Assembly: GCA_021771675.1 (NCBI GenBank)
Contig: JAETOP010000042.1
Span: 1-28,942, forward strand
From: Oscillospiraceae bacterium
Lineage (GTDB): Bacteria; Bacillota_A; Clostridia; Oscillospirales; Oscillospiraceae
Reading direction: 5' to 3'
DNA length: 28,942 nucleotides
The notes beneath the pieces were generated by a model. That model made no database searches and was not told where the DNA came from. It saw nothing but the letters and a program-made list of their open reading frames with translations. The translations under genes were made by a program, and so were the position numbers. This document shows positions 15,673 through 24,282 of this stretch, one piece after another (positions within the stretch are counted from its first letter, which is position 1; every line of letters starts with the position of its first letter).

Positions 15673-16571
15673 GCTTTCCCATGGATTCATACTGTATGCA
15701 GTGCTATCTCCGGCGGAACATTGATCTGGTTCGCCCTCTGGGGCCGGAGGCCAAAACCACCGCCTTTGCCAAGGAGCTGATGAAGCTCTTTCTCGCTGCG
15801 CCGGAGGGCGTCACCGCCCCCTGGTTCTCTCCCGCCGTGGCGGATTTGCTCCACGAAATGTACGGCTTGGACGTTGACCGCTTCCACGACGAGAAAATCG
15901 CCTCCAACCAGTTCATTTTGGAACGGCTGGAGGCAGTGGAGCGCCGGGTGGAGCGCTCAGCCGACCCCATTCTGGCGGGGCTGCAATTTGCCATTCTGGG
16001 CAATTATCTGGATTTTTCCGCCTTTCAGGGAAATGTCAGCTACGAAAAGCTGGAAGAGCTTCTGGCCCAGGCGGAGACCATGGAGGTCACCGGGCCGGAC
16101 TATGACCAGTTTCTGCAAGACCTGAGCCGGGGAAAAAGGCTGCTATATCTGACGGACAACGCCGGAGAGATCGGCATGGACCGGGTGTTTGCTCAGGCCA
16201 TCCAGAAGCGGTATCCTCAGTTGGAGATCACCTTCTGTGTCCGTGGTGCAATTGCTGCCAACGACGCCACCCGGGCTGACGCCGCAGCGGTGGGCATCCC
16301 CTTCCCGGTGATCGACAACGGCAACCGGGTTCCCGGCACGGAGCTGAATCAGCTGGGCGAGGAGGCCCGGCAGGCCCTGGAGCAGGCGGATGTAATCCTG
16401 GCCAAGGGCATGGGCAACACCGAGACCATGTATGGCTGCGGGTACAATGTGTACTACGCCTTCCTTATCAAATGCCCCCGGTTTGAAAAGCTGTTTGGCA
16501 GGCCCATGCTGACACCCATGTTCATTCGGGATGAAAACGCAGAAAGGAGCGATCAACATCGCAACCGGTAA
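15669..16571 (+). CDS. DUF89/ARMT1-like damage-control phosphatase
   Basis: A 300-residue protein of the DUF89 family, metal-dependent phosphatases proposed to remove harmful sugar phosphates and other damaged metabolites. Visible signatures are the N-terminal Cys pair SYCMQCYLRRN, the metal-site segment LYLTDNAGEIGMDRVF, the middle ANDATRADAAAVGI and the later ILAKGMGNTETMYG. It is a bacterial class member by length and N-terminal cysteines. AGGAGGGG stands just before the ATG at 15669, which overlaps the HAD gene (ATGA). Its 3' end overlaps the VanW gene by 41 bp. The pairing with a second phosphatase in one operon suggests a shared metabolite-repair theme. Confidence 0.85.
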   Translation: MSFPMDSYCMQCYLRRNIDLVRPLGPEAKTTAFAKELMKLFLAAPEGVTAPWFSPAVADLLHEMYGLDVDRFHDEKIASNQFILERLEAVERRVERSADPILAGLQFAILGNYLDFSAFQGNVSYEKLEELLAQAETMEVTGPDYDQFLQDLSRGKRLLYLTDNAGEIGMDRVFAQAIQKRYPQLEITFCVRGAIAANDATRADAAAVGIPFPVIDNGNRVPGTELNQLGEEARQALEQADVILAKGMGNTETMYGCGYNVYYAFLIKCPRFEKLFGRPMLTPMFIRDENAERSDQHRNR

Positions 16572-18159
16572 ATTTGCCCGGCCGGCCCGGAAAAAGCCGC
16601 TTTGGCCGGTTGTCATAACACTCTGTGCGACCCTGGCGCTGATTGCGCTCTTCCTGCTTCTGGGCCTTCCCCTGCTCCGGCAGGCCCTGGACCCCTACGG
16701 CGGCCGAATCGTGGACGGGGTCAGCGTGGCCGGGGTATCCCTGGGAGGCATGACCCAGGAGGAGGCCGTCCGTGTTCTGGAAGATCAGATGCCAGAGAAT
16801 CTGGCGCTCTTGCTGCCCGGAAAGGCTCTGGAATTGCCCCTCAGACAGGTGGGTATTCAGCTGGATGTCCAGAGACTTGCAAAGGCCGCCTATGCGGTGG
16901 GCCGGACAGCGGAAAACGGGGAGCTGGATTTCGCCCCCTATCTGTCCTTCCGGGAGGATTCTCTCCGTATCGGGCTGGAAGAAACAGCTCGGGAGCTTTC
17001 CCAGAGCGGCATCCAAACCGGATGGGCTCTGGAAGGCGCTCTGCCGGAACTGTCAGAAGACCGTTTTCAGCCGGAAGGCCCCCTGCCCTCCCTGGCTGTG
17101 ACCCTGGGTGTCGCCTCCTACCGGCTGGATGTGGAAGCCGCCTGTCAGCAGACGGTTTCAGCCCTGCTCCGGGGAGAATTGGAAGTTGATTTGAGTTCCT
17201 GCGTCACATCGGAGGGGGGAGAGATGCCGGAAGCGGAGGCCATTATAAAAGAGGCATCGGTGGAGCCGGTGGATGCCGCTCTGAACCGGGAAACCAGGCA
17301 GGCCGCCCCCGGCTCCTATGGCTTCACCTTTGACCGGGAGAAATTAGACGCTCTGCTGAAAAGCGCCGCCCCCGGCCAGACGGTCCGCCTGGAGGCAGAG
17401 CTGACGGCTCCCCAGGTTCTGGGACAGGAGGTGTATTTCCAGGATGTGCTGGGCTTCTGCCAGACGCCCCACAGCGACGACGAAAAACGCAACACCAATC
17501 TCCAGCTGGCCTGCAAAGCTCTGAACGGCGTGATTATGGAGCCGGGAGAAACCCTGTCCTACAATGCCACCCTGGGCCAGCGCACCGAAGAGGCAGGCTA
17601 CCAGAGCGCTCCCGCCTATTCCGGGGTGGATTTGGTTAACACCCTGGGCGGCGGCATCTGTCAGGTGTCCTCTACCTTGTATCTGTGTTCCTTGTACGCA
17701 GAGCTGGAAACCGTGGAGCGGGTGAGCCATGGCTTCCCGGCCAGCTATATGCCTGTGGGCCTGGACGCTACGGTGAGCTGGGGGACGCCGGACCTGAAGA
17801 TCAAAAACAATTCCGACTATCCTGTGAAGCTGGTGGCGGAAACCCAGGAGGGCTTTGTCCGGGTCTGGATCATGGGCGTAGAGACCCGGGACTACTATGT
17901 CCGCATGGGCTTCAGCAGCTCCAGCGACGGCTATGCCAAGAGCTATGTATGCAAATATGACCGGCAGACCAACGAGCGTATCTCCCGGGAGGACTGCGCC
18001 TATTCCTCCTATTTCACCGACGACCTCTCCGTCAGCGGTGAGATTGGCAGCGGAGAAATCTACCGCTACGGCAACGTCCGGGAGCAGCCCCACTGCGACC
18101 CCACCCCGGAAACCCTGGCAGAGGCCCTGAATTATCAAAAGCCCAATACCCGGGGGTAA
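16531..18159 (+). CDS. VanW-domain membrane-anchored wall protein
   Basis: A 542-residue protein with a short cytoplasmic basic head, one membrane helix (about 24-48) and a large outer part. Residues about 58-310 contain two segments like the putative peptidoglycan-binding domain that often precedes VanW. The VanW domain follows (about 325-450: GVIMEPGETLSYNATLG, GGGICQVSSTLYLCSL, YMPVGLDATVSWG, DLKIKNNSDYPV). The C-terminal 90 residues are Tyr/Ser-rich. VanW proteins are linked to cell-wall biology but have no firm enzymatic role. The start overlaps the DUF89 gene by 41 bp and has no clear Shine-Dalgarno sequence; AAAGGAG occurs just inside the frame but without a usable start after it. Confidence 0.85.
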   Translation: MKTQKGAINIATGKFARPARKKPLWPVVITLCATLALIALFLLLGLPLLRQALDPYGGRIVDGVSVAGVSLGGMTQEEAVRVLEDQMPENLALLLPGKALELPLRQVGIQLDVQRLAKAAYAVGRTAENGELDFAPYLSFREDSLRIGLEETARELSQSGIQTGWALEGALPELSEDRFQPEGPLPSLAVTLGVASYRLDVEAACQQTVSALLRGELEVDLSSCVTSEGGEMPEAEAIIKEASVEPVDAALNRETRQAAPGSYGFTFDREKLDALLKSAAPGQTVRLEAELTAPQVLGQEVYFQDVLGFCQTPHSDDEKRNTNLQLACKALNGVIMEPGETLSYNATLGQRTEEAGYQSAPAYSGVDLVNTLGGGICQVSSTLYLCSLYAELETVERVSHGFPASYMPVGLDATVSWGTPDLKIKNNSDYPVKLVAETQEGFVRVWIMGVETRDYYVRMGFSSSSDGYAKSYVCKYDRQTNERISREDCAYSSYFTDDLSVSGEIGSGEIYRYGNVREQPHCDPTPETLAEALNYQKPNTRG

Positions 18160-18204
18160 TATTCCCCCTCTGTTCCCGCATAAAGCGATGGCGAAAGGAG
18201 TCCT

Positions 18205-19314
18205 ATGAAGGTTTTTTATTATTGTAATTTCCCCTCCCCCTACTACATTGGCTTTCTCAACGAGTTGGGAAAGCTGTGTGAGCTCACGGTGGTATTTGAG
18301 CGTGGAGCTTCCAGCGAACGGGATGACAGCTGGAAGCAGTTCTCTGCCCCCCACATCCATAAACTGATTATCCTGCATGGCATCCATACAAGCCCGGACA
18401 TGGCCTTCTGTCCGCAAATCATCCGCATTCTGAACCGGGAAAAATTCGATGCAGTTGTGGTTCATGATCCCGCCTCCCCCACGGGGATGTGGCTGATCTG
18501 GTTTTTGAAGCTGCGGAAAATCCCCTTTGCCTTCCAGGTGGAAGGCGGTTTCCCCGGGGATGGCAAAACCAGTCTCAAGGAAAAGTACAAGCACGCCCTG
18601 ATGGACGGGGCCCGGCTCTACCTCAGCGCCACAGGTGGAAATCGGTGCTATTTTCTCCCCTACTGCACCGCCAGAGACCGGATCATCCAGTATCCCTTTG
18701 CCTCCTTCTACGATTCGGATATTCTGGATCGGCCCAAAACCACAGAGGAGAAGCTGGCCATCCGCCGGGAACTGGGCATTCAGGAATCACAGGTAATCGT
18801 CAGCGTGGGAGCCATTATTCCCCGAAAAGCCCACGATGTGCTGATTCGGGCCGTGAGCTCTCTGCCGGAAACCCTGGGCGTCTACATCATCAGCGGCCCG
18901 GCCACCCCTGATCTTCAGGCATTGGTAGATCAATACCAGCTTAAAAACGTCCACTTCGTGGATTTTATGCCCAAGCAGCAGCTGTGGCGCTACTACCAGA
19001 TGGCGGACCTTCTGACGGTCCCCACCCGGTATGATACCTGGGGTCTGTTTGTCAACGAAGCCATGGCCAACGGCCTGCCCGTTATAACCACCAACCGCTG
19101 CGCCGCAGGACTGGAACTGATTCGCAACGGGGAAAACGGATACCTGGTGGATGTGGAGGATGCCCAGGGTCTGGCGGAGAAAATCTCCCTTCTGCTGTCC
19201 GATGCCGCCCTGTGCGGTGAAATGGCCAGGAATAATCTCCAAAAAATTCGTCCATATTCCTTTGAGCAGCAGGCCAGGGTCACAATGGATGCCCTGAAGC
19301 AGTTTTTCCCCTGA
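18205..19314 (+). CDS. Glycosyltransferase family 4 type (GT-B)
   Basis: A 369-residue sugar transferase with a two-domain GT-B layout. The N-terminal acceptor domain (1-175) begins MKVFYYCNFPSPYYIGFLNE and is followed by the GT1-type donor domain, with VSVGAIIPRKAHDVLIRA, VHFVDFMPKQQLWRYYQMAD, and the nucleotide-sugar site PTRYDTWGLFVNEAMANGLP (E-x7-E region). Relatives build polysaccharide or teichoic acid chains; donor and acceptor are unknown. GAAAGGAG precedes the ATG. It is the last gene of the murI operon, with a 45 bp gap after the VanW gene, and ends at a bidirectional terminator shared with the convergent LCP gene. Confidence 0.9.
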   Translation: MKVFYYCNFPSPYYIGFLNELGKLCELTVVFERGASSERDDSWKQFSAPHIHKLIILHGIHTSPDMAFCPQIIRILNREKFDAVVVHDPASPTGMWLIWFLKLRKIPFAFQVEGGFPGDGKTSLKEKYKHALMDGARLYLSATGGNRCYFLPYCTARDRIIQYPFASFYDSDILDRPKTTEEKLAIRRELGIQESQVIVSVGAIIPRKAHDVLIRAVSSLPETLGVYIISGPATPDLQALVDQYQLKNVHFVDFMPKQQLWRYYQMADLLTVPTRYDTWGLFVNEAMANGLPVITTNRCAAGLELIRNGENGYLVDVEDAQGLAEKISLLLSDAALCGEMARNNLQKIRPYSFEQQARVTMDALKQFFP

Positions 19315-19331
19315 GCAAAACATCATGCAAA

Positions 19332-19357
19332 ATCCCCAGCGGCACGCCGCTGGGGAT
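19332..19357. terminator. Bidirectional terminator between the glycosyltransferase and LCP genes
   Basis: An 11 bp stem, ATCCCCAGCGG / CCGCTGGGGAT, with a CACG loop. AATCTTTTT follows on the plus strand, and the minus strand reads into TTTTGCATG. Confidence 0.9.
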
Positions 19358-19364
19358 AATCTTT

Positions 19365-20588
19365 TTACTTAAAGGTGGGAACTTCCTCTCCATTTTGGAT
19401 GGCAGCAACCACCTGCTTGTTCTTGGGGAAATCAATTTTCAGCACGCCGCCCACACCGTCGGGCAGCTCCACCATCTCCCCCCAGTAGGTGCCGTCTGCG
19501 GGAATCTGATAGGCTTCCAGCTTCAGGTCGAACAGGTAGGGGGTCAGCTCCGTGATATACATCTTCATATCGTCGGTGCTGATGTTGGTCGTGATCTTGG
19601 AGAGCACAAAATCAATCAGACTGTTCAGCTCCAGCGGGCTCATCCTGCTAACCTTGTCCAGCATGCTGGCGATTGCCTTCCGCTGGCGGGCAGTACGGTT
19701 CATATCGCTGTCTCCGGGGGTGGCATGACGCATCCGAACATAGGCCATACCCAAGTCGCCGTTGAGGGTATTCATGCCCAGCTGGATGTCAGTAATGCGG
19801 TCAGGCTCATTGCGTTCGGTGTAGAGGTTGTTGTAGGACTCCTGAATCGGCAGCAGGTAGGCAAGTTCATCCGCATCCAGTTCCACATCTATGCCGCCAA
19901 CAGCCTCGATCACGTCCCACGCAGTCGACAGGCTGATTTCAACGTTGCCGTCCACCTTCACCCCGTAGTTGACATCCAGGGTTTCATTCATCATCTCCAT
20001 GGCGCCCACGTCACCGTATCGGGAATAGCCCAAAGCATAGGCGGTGTTGATCCGGTTCCAGCCGCAGACGAAGGTCCGGTAGTCCGCCAGCTTGACGTAG
20101 CTGTCCCGGAGGAAAGAAGTCACCGACAGGGTTCGGGTCTGCTTGTTCAGCGTAAAGAGCATGATGCCATCGGCCAGCTTTGAGGCTTCTTCTCCATTGC
20201 CATCAGGCCGGGAATCCTGGCCAACCACCAGGATGTTGACAATCTTGCCGGACTGGCCGTAGTCCGGCTCTGTGGGAGCGGTAGTAGCCTCCGTCGTTGC
20301 CTCCGTGGTAGGTTCGGCAGTGGGTTCAGCGGTGGGCTCCGTGGAAATGGTGGTAGGCTCGGTCTCATTCAGGTTTCCGATGAGATGGGACAGTTTCTGG
20401 TCGGAAACGTCCTTCTCCACAAACTGTGCCTGATTCACTTTGCCCAGCTTGGACATCAGGTAGAAATACGCCGCAGTAAACAGGGCGCCGAGAATCAGCA
20501 CCACGCAGAGAATCACAATGAGCACGGTTTTCCAGGCCCCGCCCGAGGGCTTGGCTTTTCCGTTTTGAAAACGTCCTTGATACGACAT
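19365..20588 (-). CDS. LytR-CpsA-Psr (LCP) family wall-polymer ligase
   Basis: LCP proteins attach teichoic acids or capsule chains to peptidoglycan from lipid-linked precursors outside the membrane. The 407-residue product has a basic cytoplasmic head, a membrane helix (20-43), a low-complexity Thr/Pro/Glu linker (75-109, TEPTAEPTAEPTTEATTEAT), and the LCP catalytic domain (about 112-330). Conserved residues sit in ILVVGQDSRPDG, SFLRDSYVKL, INTAYALG and YVRMRHATPGDSDMNRTARQ. AAGGAGG lies upstream of the ATG. The gene is convergent with the wall-related operon on its other side, and the linker length may vary between strains because its codons are repetitive. Confidence 0.93.
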   Translation of the reverse strand: MSYQGRFQNGKAKPSGGAWKTVLIVILCVVLILGALFTAAYFYLMSKLGKVNQAQFVEKDVSDQKLSHLIGNLNETEPTTISTEPTAEPTAEPTTEATTEATTAPTEPDYGQSGKIVNILVVGQDSRPDGNGEEASKLADGIMLFTLNKQTRTLSVTSFLRDSYVKLADYRTFVCGWNRINTAYALGYSRYGDVGAMEMMNETLDVNYGVKVDGNVEISLSTAWDVIEAVGGIDVELDADELAYLLPIQESYNNLYTERNEPDRITDIQLGMNTLNGDLGMAYVRMRHATPGDSDMNRTARQRKAIASMLDKVSRMSPLELNSLIDFVLSKITTNISTDDMKMYITELTPYLFDLKLEAYQIPADGTYWGEMVELPDGVGGVLKIDFPKNKQVVAAIQNGEEVPTFK

Positions 20589-20645
20589 TGTACAGCCTCC
20601 TTATAAATGGAAATATGTTCACATTCAATTCGCCATAGTAGGTTC

Positions 20646-20673
20646 ATTATACACAGAATTCGTAAAAAAGCAA
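20646..20673 (-). promoter_or_regulatory. Promoter of the LCP gene
   Basis: On the minus strand TTGCTT (20673-20668) and a perfect TATAAT (20651-20646) are separated by 16 bp, giving a leader of about 50 nt. Confidence 0.7.
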
Positions 20674-20896
20674 CCCTTTTCCTCAAGGAAATTCCGGATC
20701 AATCCTTTGCGTCTGTTGATTGACGCCTTCCCTCCATCCACGCAGTTTCAAAAAGATCCGTCCGAACCGCAAAAGGGTAGTTTTTAGAGGTATCCTTTCG
20801 ACAAAGTGAATATTTTTCGCTCCCGAACCGCTGCCGATTGGATGGGGACCTTCCTTAATTTTTCTGTAACTCCCCTCTTTTCTTTGCCAGAACACC
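20674..20896. other. Divergent intergenic stretch without visible genes
   Basis: This lies between the LCP promoter and the promoter of the XpaC-like gene. I see no good open frame with a ribosome binding site, no strong hairpin and no repeat shared with the rest of the window. Confidence 0.4.
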
Positions 20897-20925
20897 TTGT
20901 AATTTTTGACTGGAAGCGATATAAT
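20897..20925 (+). promoter_or_regulatory. Promoter of the XpaC-like gene
   Basis: TTGTAA (20897-20902) and a perfect TATAAT (20920-20925) are separated by 17 bp, 38 bp before the start codon, with GGGGGAGGGG as the ribosome binding site. Confidence 0.75.
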
Positions 20926-20963
20926 GGTTTGTAGTTATCTTTTTTCTCCGGGGGAGGGGTTTT

Positions 20964-22271
20964 ATGTCCTATAACAGAAATCTGGACGATTTGGGAGATG
21001 CCATTGAGGCAATCATTGACCGGGCGGTGAGTTCCCAGGATTTTCAGCAGCTGAATCAAACCATCCGTCAGGCGCTGAACACCGCCGTGGACACCGGCGG
21101 TGACGCCATGCGCCGGGCCATGGACGAGGCTGCCCGGAAAAGGGCCGCCCGGAATAAGATTGTGGAGGAGCGCTCCGACCGCAGCCGGTACGTCCCCCCC
21201 TACCGCTCCCGAACCCGGAGTACCTACCAGCCCAATGTAAATGTCTACAGCAGCAAGCTGGGCTCCTCCCGGCAGCAGCAGAAACCCCAGCTGCCCGCCC
21301 TGTATCAGAATCCCGGGGGCAGGCTGGCCGGGGGCATCTGCAAAACCGTGGGCGGCGGAATCCTGACCCTGTTTGGCTCCGGCGGCGTCATCGGCAGCGG
21401 CATTGTGGCCCTGGTAGGCGGCCTGGGAACCGTGTTTTCGGTGATGGGAAGCCTGGCCCTGGTGGGTCTGGGCAGCGGCATCTGGCTGCTGACCAACGGC
21501 ATCGGCTCCATCAAGAAGGTGAGCCGCTATGAAAAATATCTGAAAGCCCTGGGCAGCAAAACCCACTGTGAGCTGAACCGGCTGGCCCAGGCGGTGGGTA
21601 AATCCCCCAAATTTGTCCGCAAGGAGCTCAAGGGCATGATCGACGAGGGCCTGTTTCTGGAGGGTCACCTGGACGAGGAGGAAAACAGCCTGATTACCAG
21701 CGACGAATCCTACGTCCACTACCTGGAAACCAAGCAAAAGCAGGCGGTGAAAAAGCAGGAGGAGGTCGTGGAAACCAAGCGGGCCCAGGATGCGGCGGAC
21801 GCCAAAAAGGTAGATGCTCAGGCCCAGGAGGTTCTGAACAGGGGCAACGAATTCATCCGCCAGATCCGCCGGTGCAACGACGCCATCCCCGGCCAGGAGA
21901 TTTCCGACAAGATTTCCCGGATGGAGACGCTGGTGCGGAAAATTTTCGACCGGGTGCAGACCCACCCCGAGGTGGTGTCGGAGCTGAAAAAGCTGATGGA
22001 CTATTATCTGCCCATGACCATCAAGCTCCTGAACGCCTATGCGGACATGGACGCCCAGCCCATCCAAGGGGAGAACATCCAGGCCTCCAAGCGGGAAATT
22101 GAAGCCACCCTAGACACCCTGAACTCCGCCTTTGAAAAGCTGCTGGACTCTATCTTCAAGGCCACCGCCCTGGACGTTTCCAGCGACATCACCGTGCTCC
22201 AAACCCTGCTGGCCCAGGAAGGTTTGACGGAAGACGAATTTACAAAGCTCCGCAAGGGAAACTCTGAATAA
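20964..22271 (+). CDS. XpaC-like membrane protein (halogen-indolyl phosphate hydrolysis family)
   Basis: A 435-residue protein I place in the XpaC family, named for a Bacillus gene linked to hydrolysis of 5-bromo-4-chloroindolyl phosphate; the true role is unclear. The N-terminal 120 residues are charged and Arg/Gln-rich. Residues about 122-180 form Gly-rich hydrophobic segments (GGGILTLFGSGGVIGSGIVA, SLALVGLGSGIWLLTNGI). The C-terminal 250 residues are helical and charged (ELNRLAQAVGKSPKFVRKEL, TKQKQAVKKQEEVVETKRA), with coiled-coil potential. The assignment is supported by the TelA-like gene downstream, since XpaC and TelA genes are commonly paired. MITE copy 2 lies between the two genes and touches this stop codon. 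Confidence 0.75.
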   Translation: MSYNRNLDDLGDAIEAIIDRAVSSQDFQQLNQTIRQALNTAVDTGGDAMRRAMDEAARKRAARNKIVEERSDRSRYVPPYRSRTRSTYQPNVNVYSSKLGSSRQQQKPQLPALYQNPGGRLAGGICKTVGGGILTLFGSGGVIGSGIVALVGGLGTVFSVMGSLALVGLGSGIWLLTNGIGSIKKVSRYEKYLKALGSKTHCELNRLAQAVGKSPKFVRKELKGMIDEGLFLEGHLDEEENSLITSDESYVHYLETKQKQAVKKQEEVVETKRAQDAADAKKVDAQAQEVLNRGNEFIRQIRRCNDAIPGQEISDKISRMETLVRKIFDRVQTHPEVVSELKKLMDYYLPMTIKLLNAYADMDAQPIQGENIQASKREIEATLDTLNSAFEKLLDSIFKATALDVSSDITVLQTLLAQEGLTEDEFTKLRKGNSE

Positions 22272-22405
22272 ATCGTCTGCGGCTGAACAGCAGTTCTTTT
22301 GCCTTATCCGTGCAGTTCTAAAAGTGGGAAATACATACAGTATTCCTCCACTTTTAGAACCTTCGGCTAAGCCAAAATTCCACGCTGTCAGCTCTTGCCG
22401 ATTTA
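22269..22405. mobile_element. MITE-like element, copy 2 (degenerate)
   Basis: The central 90 bp clearly match copy 1: TTCTTTTGCC, then GTGCAGTT and AAAAGTGGGAAATACA, a hairpin and CTTTTAGAA; AGCTCTTGCC matches near the right end. The outer ends have changed, but a 7 bp inverted repeat, TAAATCG / CGATTTA, still bounds the unit. The left end begins at the stop codon of the XpaC-like gene. The hairpin lies within a probable two-gene operon and may affect mRNA stability or relative expression of the TelA-like gene. Confidence 0.7.
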
Positions 22406-22463
22406 ATCAGAGCTTCCCAAGAAAACGGAAGCATCAGATGAATAATCAGAAAGGATCATTTTC

Positions 22464-23609
22464 ATGGAACATGATTTTACAAAGGTAGAGGCTCCCAGCC
22501 TGACTCTGGAGCCGGACCTGGAAACCGAACCCGAAGTCAGCCTGGCCCCCGCCGCTTCCGCAGCCGTGGAGGAACCCAAAGTCCCGGAACCCACCCTGAC
22601 TCCCGAGGAGCAGCAGCTGGTGAATGATTTCGCCGCCAAAATCGACGTGGAGAACACCGCCCAGATTTTGCAGTACGGCGCCGGCACCCAGAAGAAGATG
22701 GCCGATTTCTCCGACGCCGCCCTGGCGGGCGTTCGCAACCAGGATTTGGGCGAGGTGGGCGATCTGATCATCAACGTGGTCGGGGAGCTGAAGGGCTTCG
22801 ACGCCGAGGAGGAAAAGGGCTTTCTGGGTTTCTTTAAGAAGCAGGCCAACAAGCTGGAGCTGATGAAAGCCCGCTATGACAAGGCGGAAATCAGCGTGGA
22901 GAAAATCAGCGACGCCTTGCAGCAGCATCAGGTGCGGCTGCTGAAGGACTCCGCCATGCTGGATCAGATGTATGAGCAGAATCTGGCCTATTTCAAGGAA
23001 CTGACCATGTACATCCTGGCCGGCAAGAAGAAGCTGGAGGAGGTTCGCTCCGGAAGGCTCTCCCAGCTGGAAGCCACCGCCCAGCGCACAGGCCTGGCAG
23101 AGGATGTGCAGGCCGCCAAGGATCTGGCGGACAAGTGCCAGCGCTTTGAAAAGAAGATTTACGATCTGGAGCTGACCCGGGCCATTTCCATGCAGACCGC
23201 TCCCCAGATTCGGATGATTCAGAACAACGACAATGTGATGGTGGAGAAGATTCAGACCACCCTGGTCAACACCATCCCTCTGTGGAAGAACCAGATGGTT
23301 CTCTCCCTGGGCATTGCCCACTCCACCGAGGCCGCCAAGGCCCAGCGCCAGGTCAACGATGTGACCAACGCCCTGCTCCAGGCCAATGCCAAGAAGCTCC
23401 ACATGGCATCGGTGGAAACCGCCAAGGAAGCTGAGCGGGGCATTGTGGACATTCAGACCCTGCAAAAGACCAACGCCGAGCTGATCCAGACTCTGGACGA
23501 TGTGATGAAGATTCAGCAAGACGGCCGTGCCCAGCGTCTGGCCGCCGAGACGGAAATGGCCAAAATGGAGGCCGACCTGAAAAACAAGCTGCTGCAAATC
23601 CGGAAATAA
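22464..23609 (+). CDS. TelA-like toxic anion resistance family protein
   Basis: A 381-residue soluble, strongly helical protein of the TelA/KlaA family, first linked to tellurite resistance and later to wall-active antimicrobial tolerance; the mechanism is unknown. The N-terminal 55 residues are Pro/Glu/Ala-rich and probably disordered. The family core runs from about 50 to 375, including VNDFAAKIDVEN, GEVGDLIINVVGEL, LGFFKKQANKLELMKARYDK, the middle ELTMYILAGKKKLEE and the signature IPLWKNQMVLSLGIAHSTEA. AAAGGA is placed about 9 bases before the ATG. It follows the XpaC-like gene by 192 bp, mostly filled by MITE copy 2. A hairpin follows its stop. Confidence 0.9.
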   Translation: MEHDFTKVEAPSLTLEPDLETEPEVSLAPAASAAVEEPKVPEPTLTPEEQQLVNDFAAKIDVENTAQILQYGAGTQKKMADFSDAALAGVRNQDLGEVGDLIINVVGELKGFDAEEEKGFLGFFKKQANKLELMKARYDKAEISVEKISDALQQHQVRLLKDSAMLDQMYEQNLAYFKELTMYILAGKKKLEEVRSGRLSQLEATAQRTGLAEDVQAAKDLADKCQRFEKKIYDLELTRAISMQTAPQIRMIQNNDNVMVEKIQTTLVNTIPLWKNQMVLSLGIAHSTEAAKAQRQVNDVTNALLQANAKKLHMASVETAKEAERGIVDIQTLQKTNAELIQTLDDVMKIQQDGRAQRLAAETEMAKMEADLKNKLLQIRK

Positions 23610-23618
23610 AAACGAGGT

Positions 23619-23650
23619 GCCGCCTGGGGACGCAAGCTTCCCAGGGCGGC
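23619..23650 (+). terminator. Hairpin after the TelA-like gene (weak terminator)
   Basis: GCCGCCTGGG and CCCAGGGCGGC pair over 10 bp with one bulged base and an 11-nt loop. Only GCTGTTTG follows, so termination may be partial. Confidence 0.4.
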
Positions 23651-23679
23651 GCTGTTTGTCGTATTGAGAGGAGCAGGAT

Positions 23680-24114
23680 ATGAGCGTCATCAATGTTTTT
23701 GGGCTGATTATGATGGTCGTAATCATGATACCAAATATTGTATTTGCCGTAAAGTGCAAAGAGGGCTTTGAAAGCAAATGGACGAACCATTTTGTGGAGG
23801 TCCTGGAGCAAATCGGAAGATTTGGATGCTTTGGCTTTATGATTTTCAACATCCCGGGCACCTGCTTTGGCTGGTGGTCGGATGAGGCGTTTGCGGTCTA
23901 TCTGGCAGCAGACGCTCTGCTGCTGGGGCTTTACTGTCTGGTTTGGATGGTTTGCTTTCGGAAAAACAGCGTTTTCCGGGCCCTGGCCCTTTCCATCCTT
24001 CCGTCGGCGCTGTTCCTGTTCAGCGGCATTCTGAGCCGCTCCGTTCTGCTGACAGCTTCTGCCCTCCTGTTTGCCCCGGCCCATATTGCAATCTCCTATC
24101 GCAACGCCAGATGA
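23680..24114 (+). CDS. Small multi-spanning membrane protein of unknown function
   Basis: A 144-residue hydrophobic protein; I do not recognise its family. Membrane segments are likely at about 3-23 (VFGLIMMVVIMIPNIVFAV), 45-60, 70-92 (VYLAADALLLGLYCLVWMV), 98-116 and 119-136, with short charged loops (KCKEGFESKWTNH, CFRKNS) and a C-terminal RNAR. AGAGGAGCAGG lies just before the ATG. It follows the TelA-like gene by 70 bp after a weak hairpin, so it may be read from the same transcript, but nothing else ties it to that pair. Codon use is less GC-rich than in the neighbours, hinting at later arrival or low expression. Confidence 0.7.
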   Translation: MSVINVFGLIMMVVIMIPNIVFAVKCKEGFESKWTNHFVEVLEQIGRFGCFGFMIFNIPGTCFGWWSDEAFAVYLAADALLLGLYCLVWMVCFRKNSVFRALALSILPSALFLFSGILSRSVLLTASALLFAPAHIAISYRNAR

Positions 24115-24164
24115 TCGGTTAGAAATCAAAAATCCACCTTGCAAAAGCGAGATGGATGTGGTAG

Positions 24165-24270
24165 TATAATAACAGAAGGGACACCGACGAACGGTGCCTC
24201 CCCCTTTAAGTCAGGAAATTACTCCGTCGTCTTTGGGGAAAGGTGGGACGGGGTAATTTCCTGTTTTTAT
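24165..24270 (+). ncRNA. Candidate antitoxin RNA, convergent with the small toxin gene
   Basis: A TATAAT at 24165-24170 (-35 poor; the nearest is TTGCAA spaced 20 bp) would start an RNA of about 93 nt near 24177. It ends in a very strong terminator: stem 24212-24228 / 24247-24263, 17 bp with one G-U pair, an inner CTTT/AAAG hairpin in the loop, and then TTTTTAT. It contains no open frame with a ribosome binding site. It runs antisense to the 3' part of the mRNA of the 29-residue ORF. This is the layout of type I antitoxins of the RatA or Fst kind; the function is inferred. Confidence 0.5.
24212..24270 (+). terminator. Strong terminator of the candidate antitoxin RNA
   Basis: The arms begin CAGGAAATTAC and end GTAATTTCCTG; the inner CTCCGTC / GACGGGG extends them to 17 bp with one wobble pair. 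Five Ts follow on the plus strand. On the minus strand the same hairpin lies downstream of the toxin ORF but has no T-run. Confidence 0.8.
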
Positions 24271-24282
24271 AGGAAATTGCTT

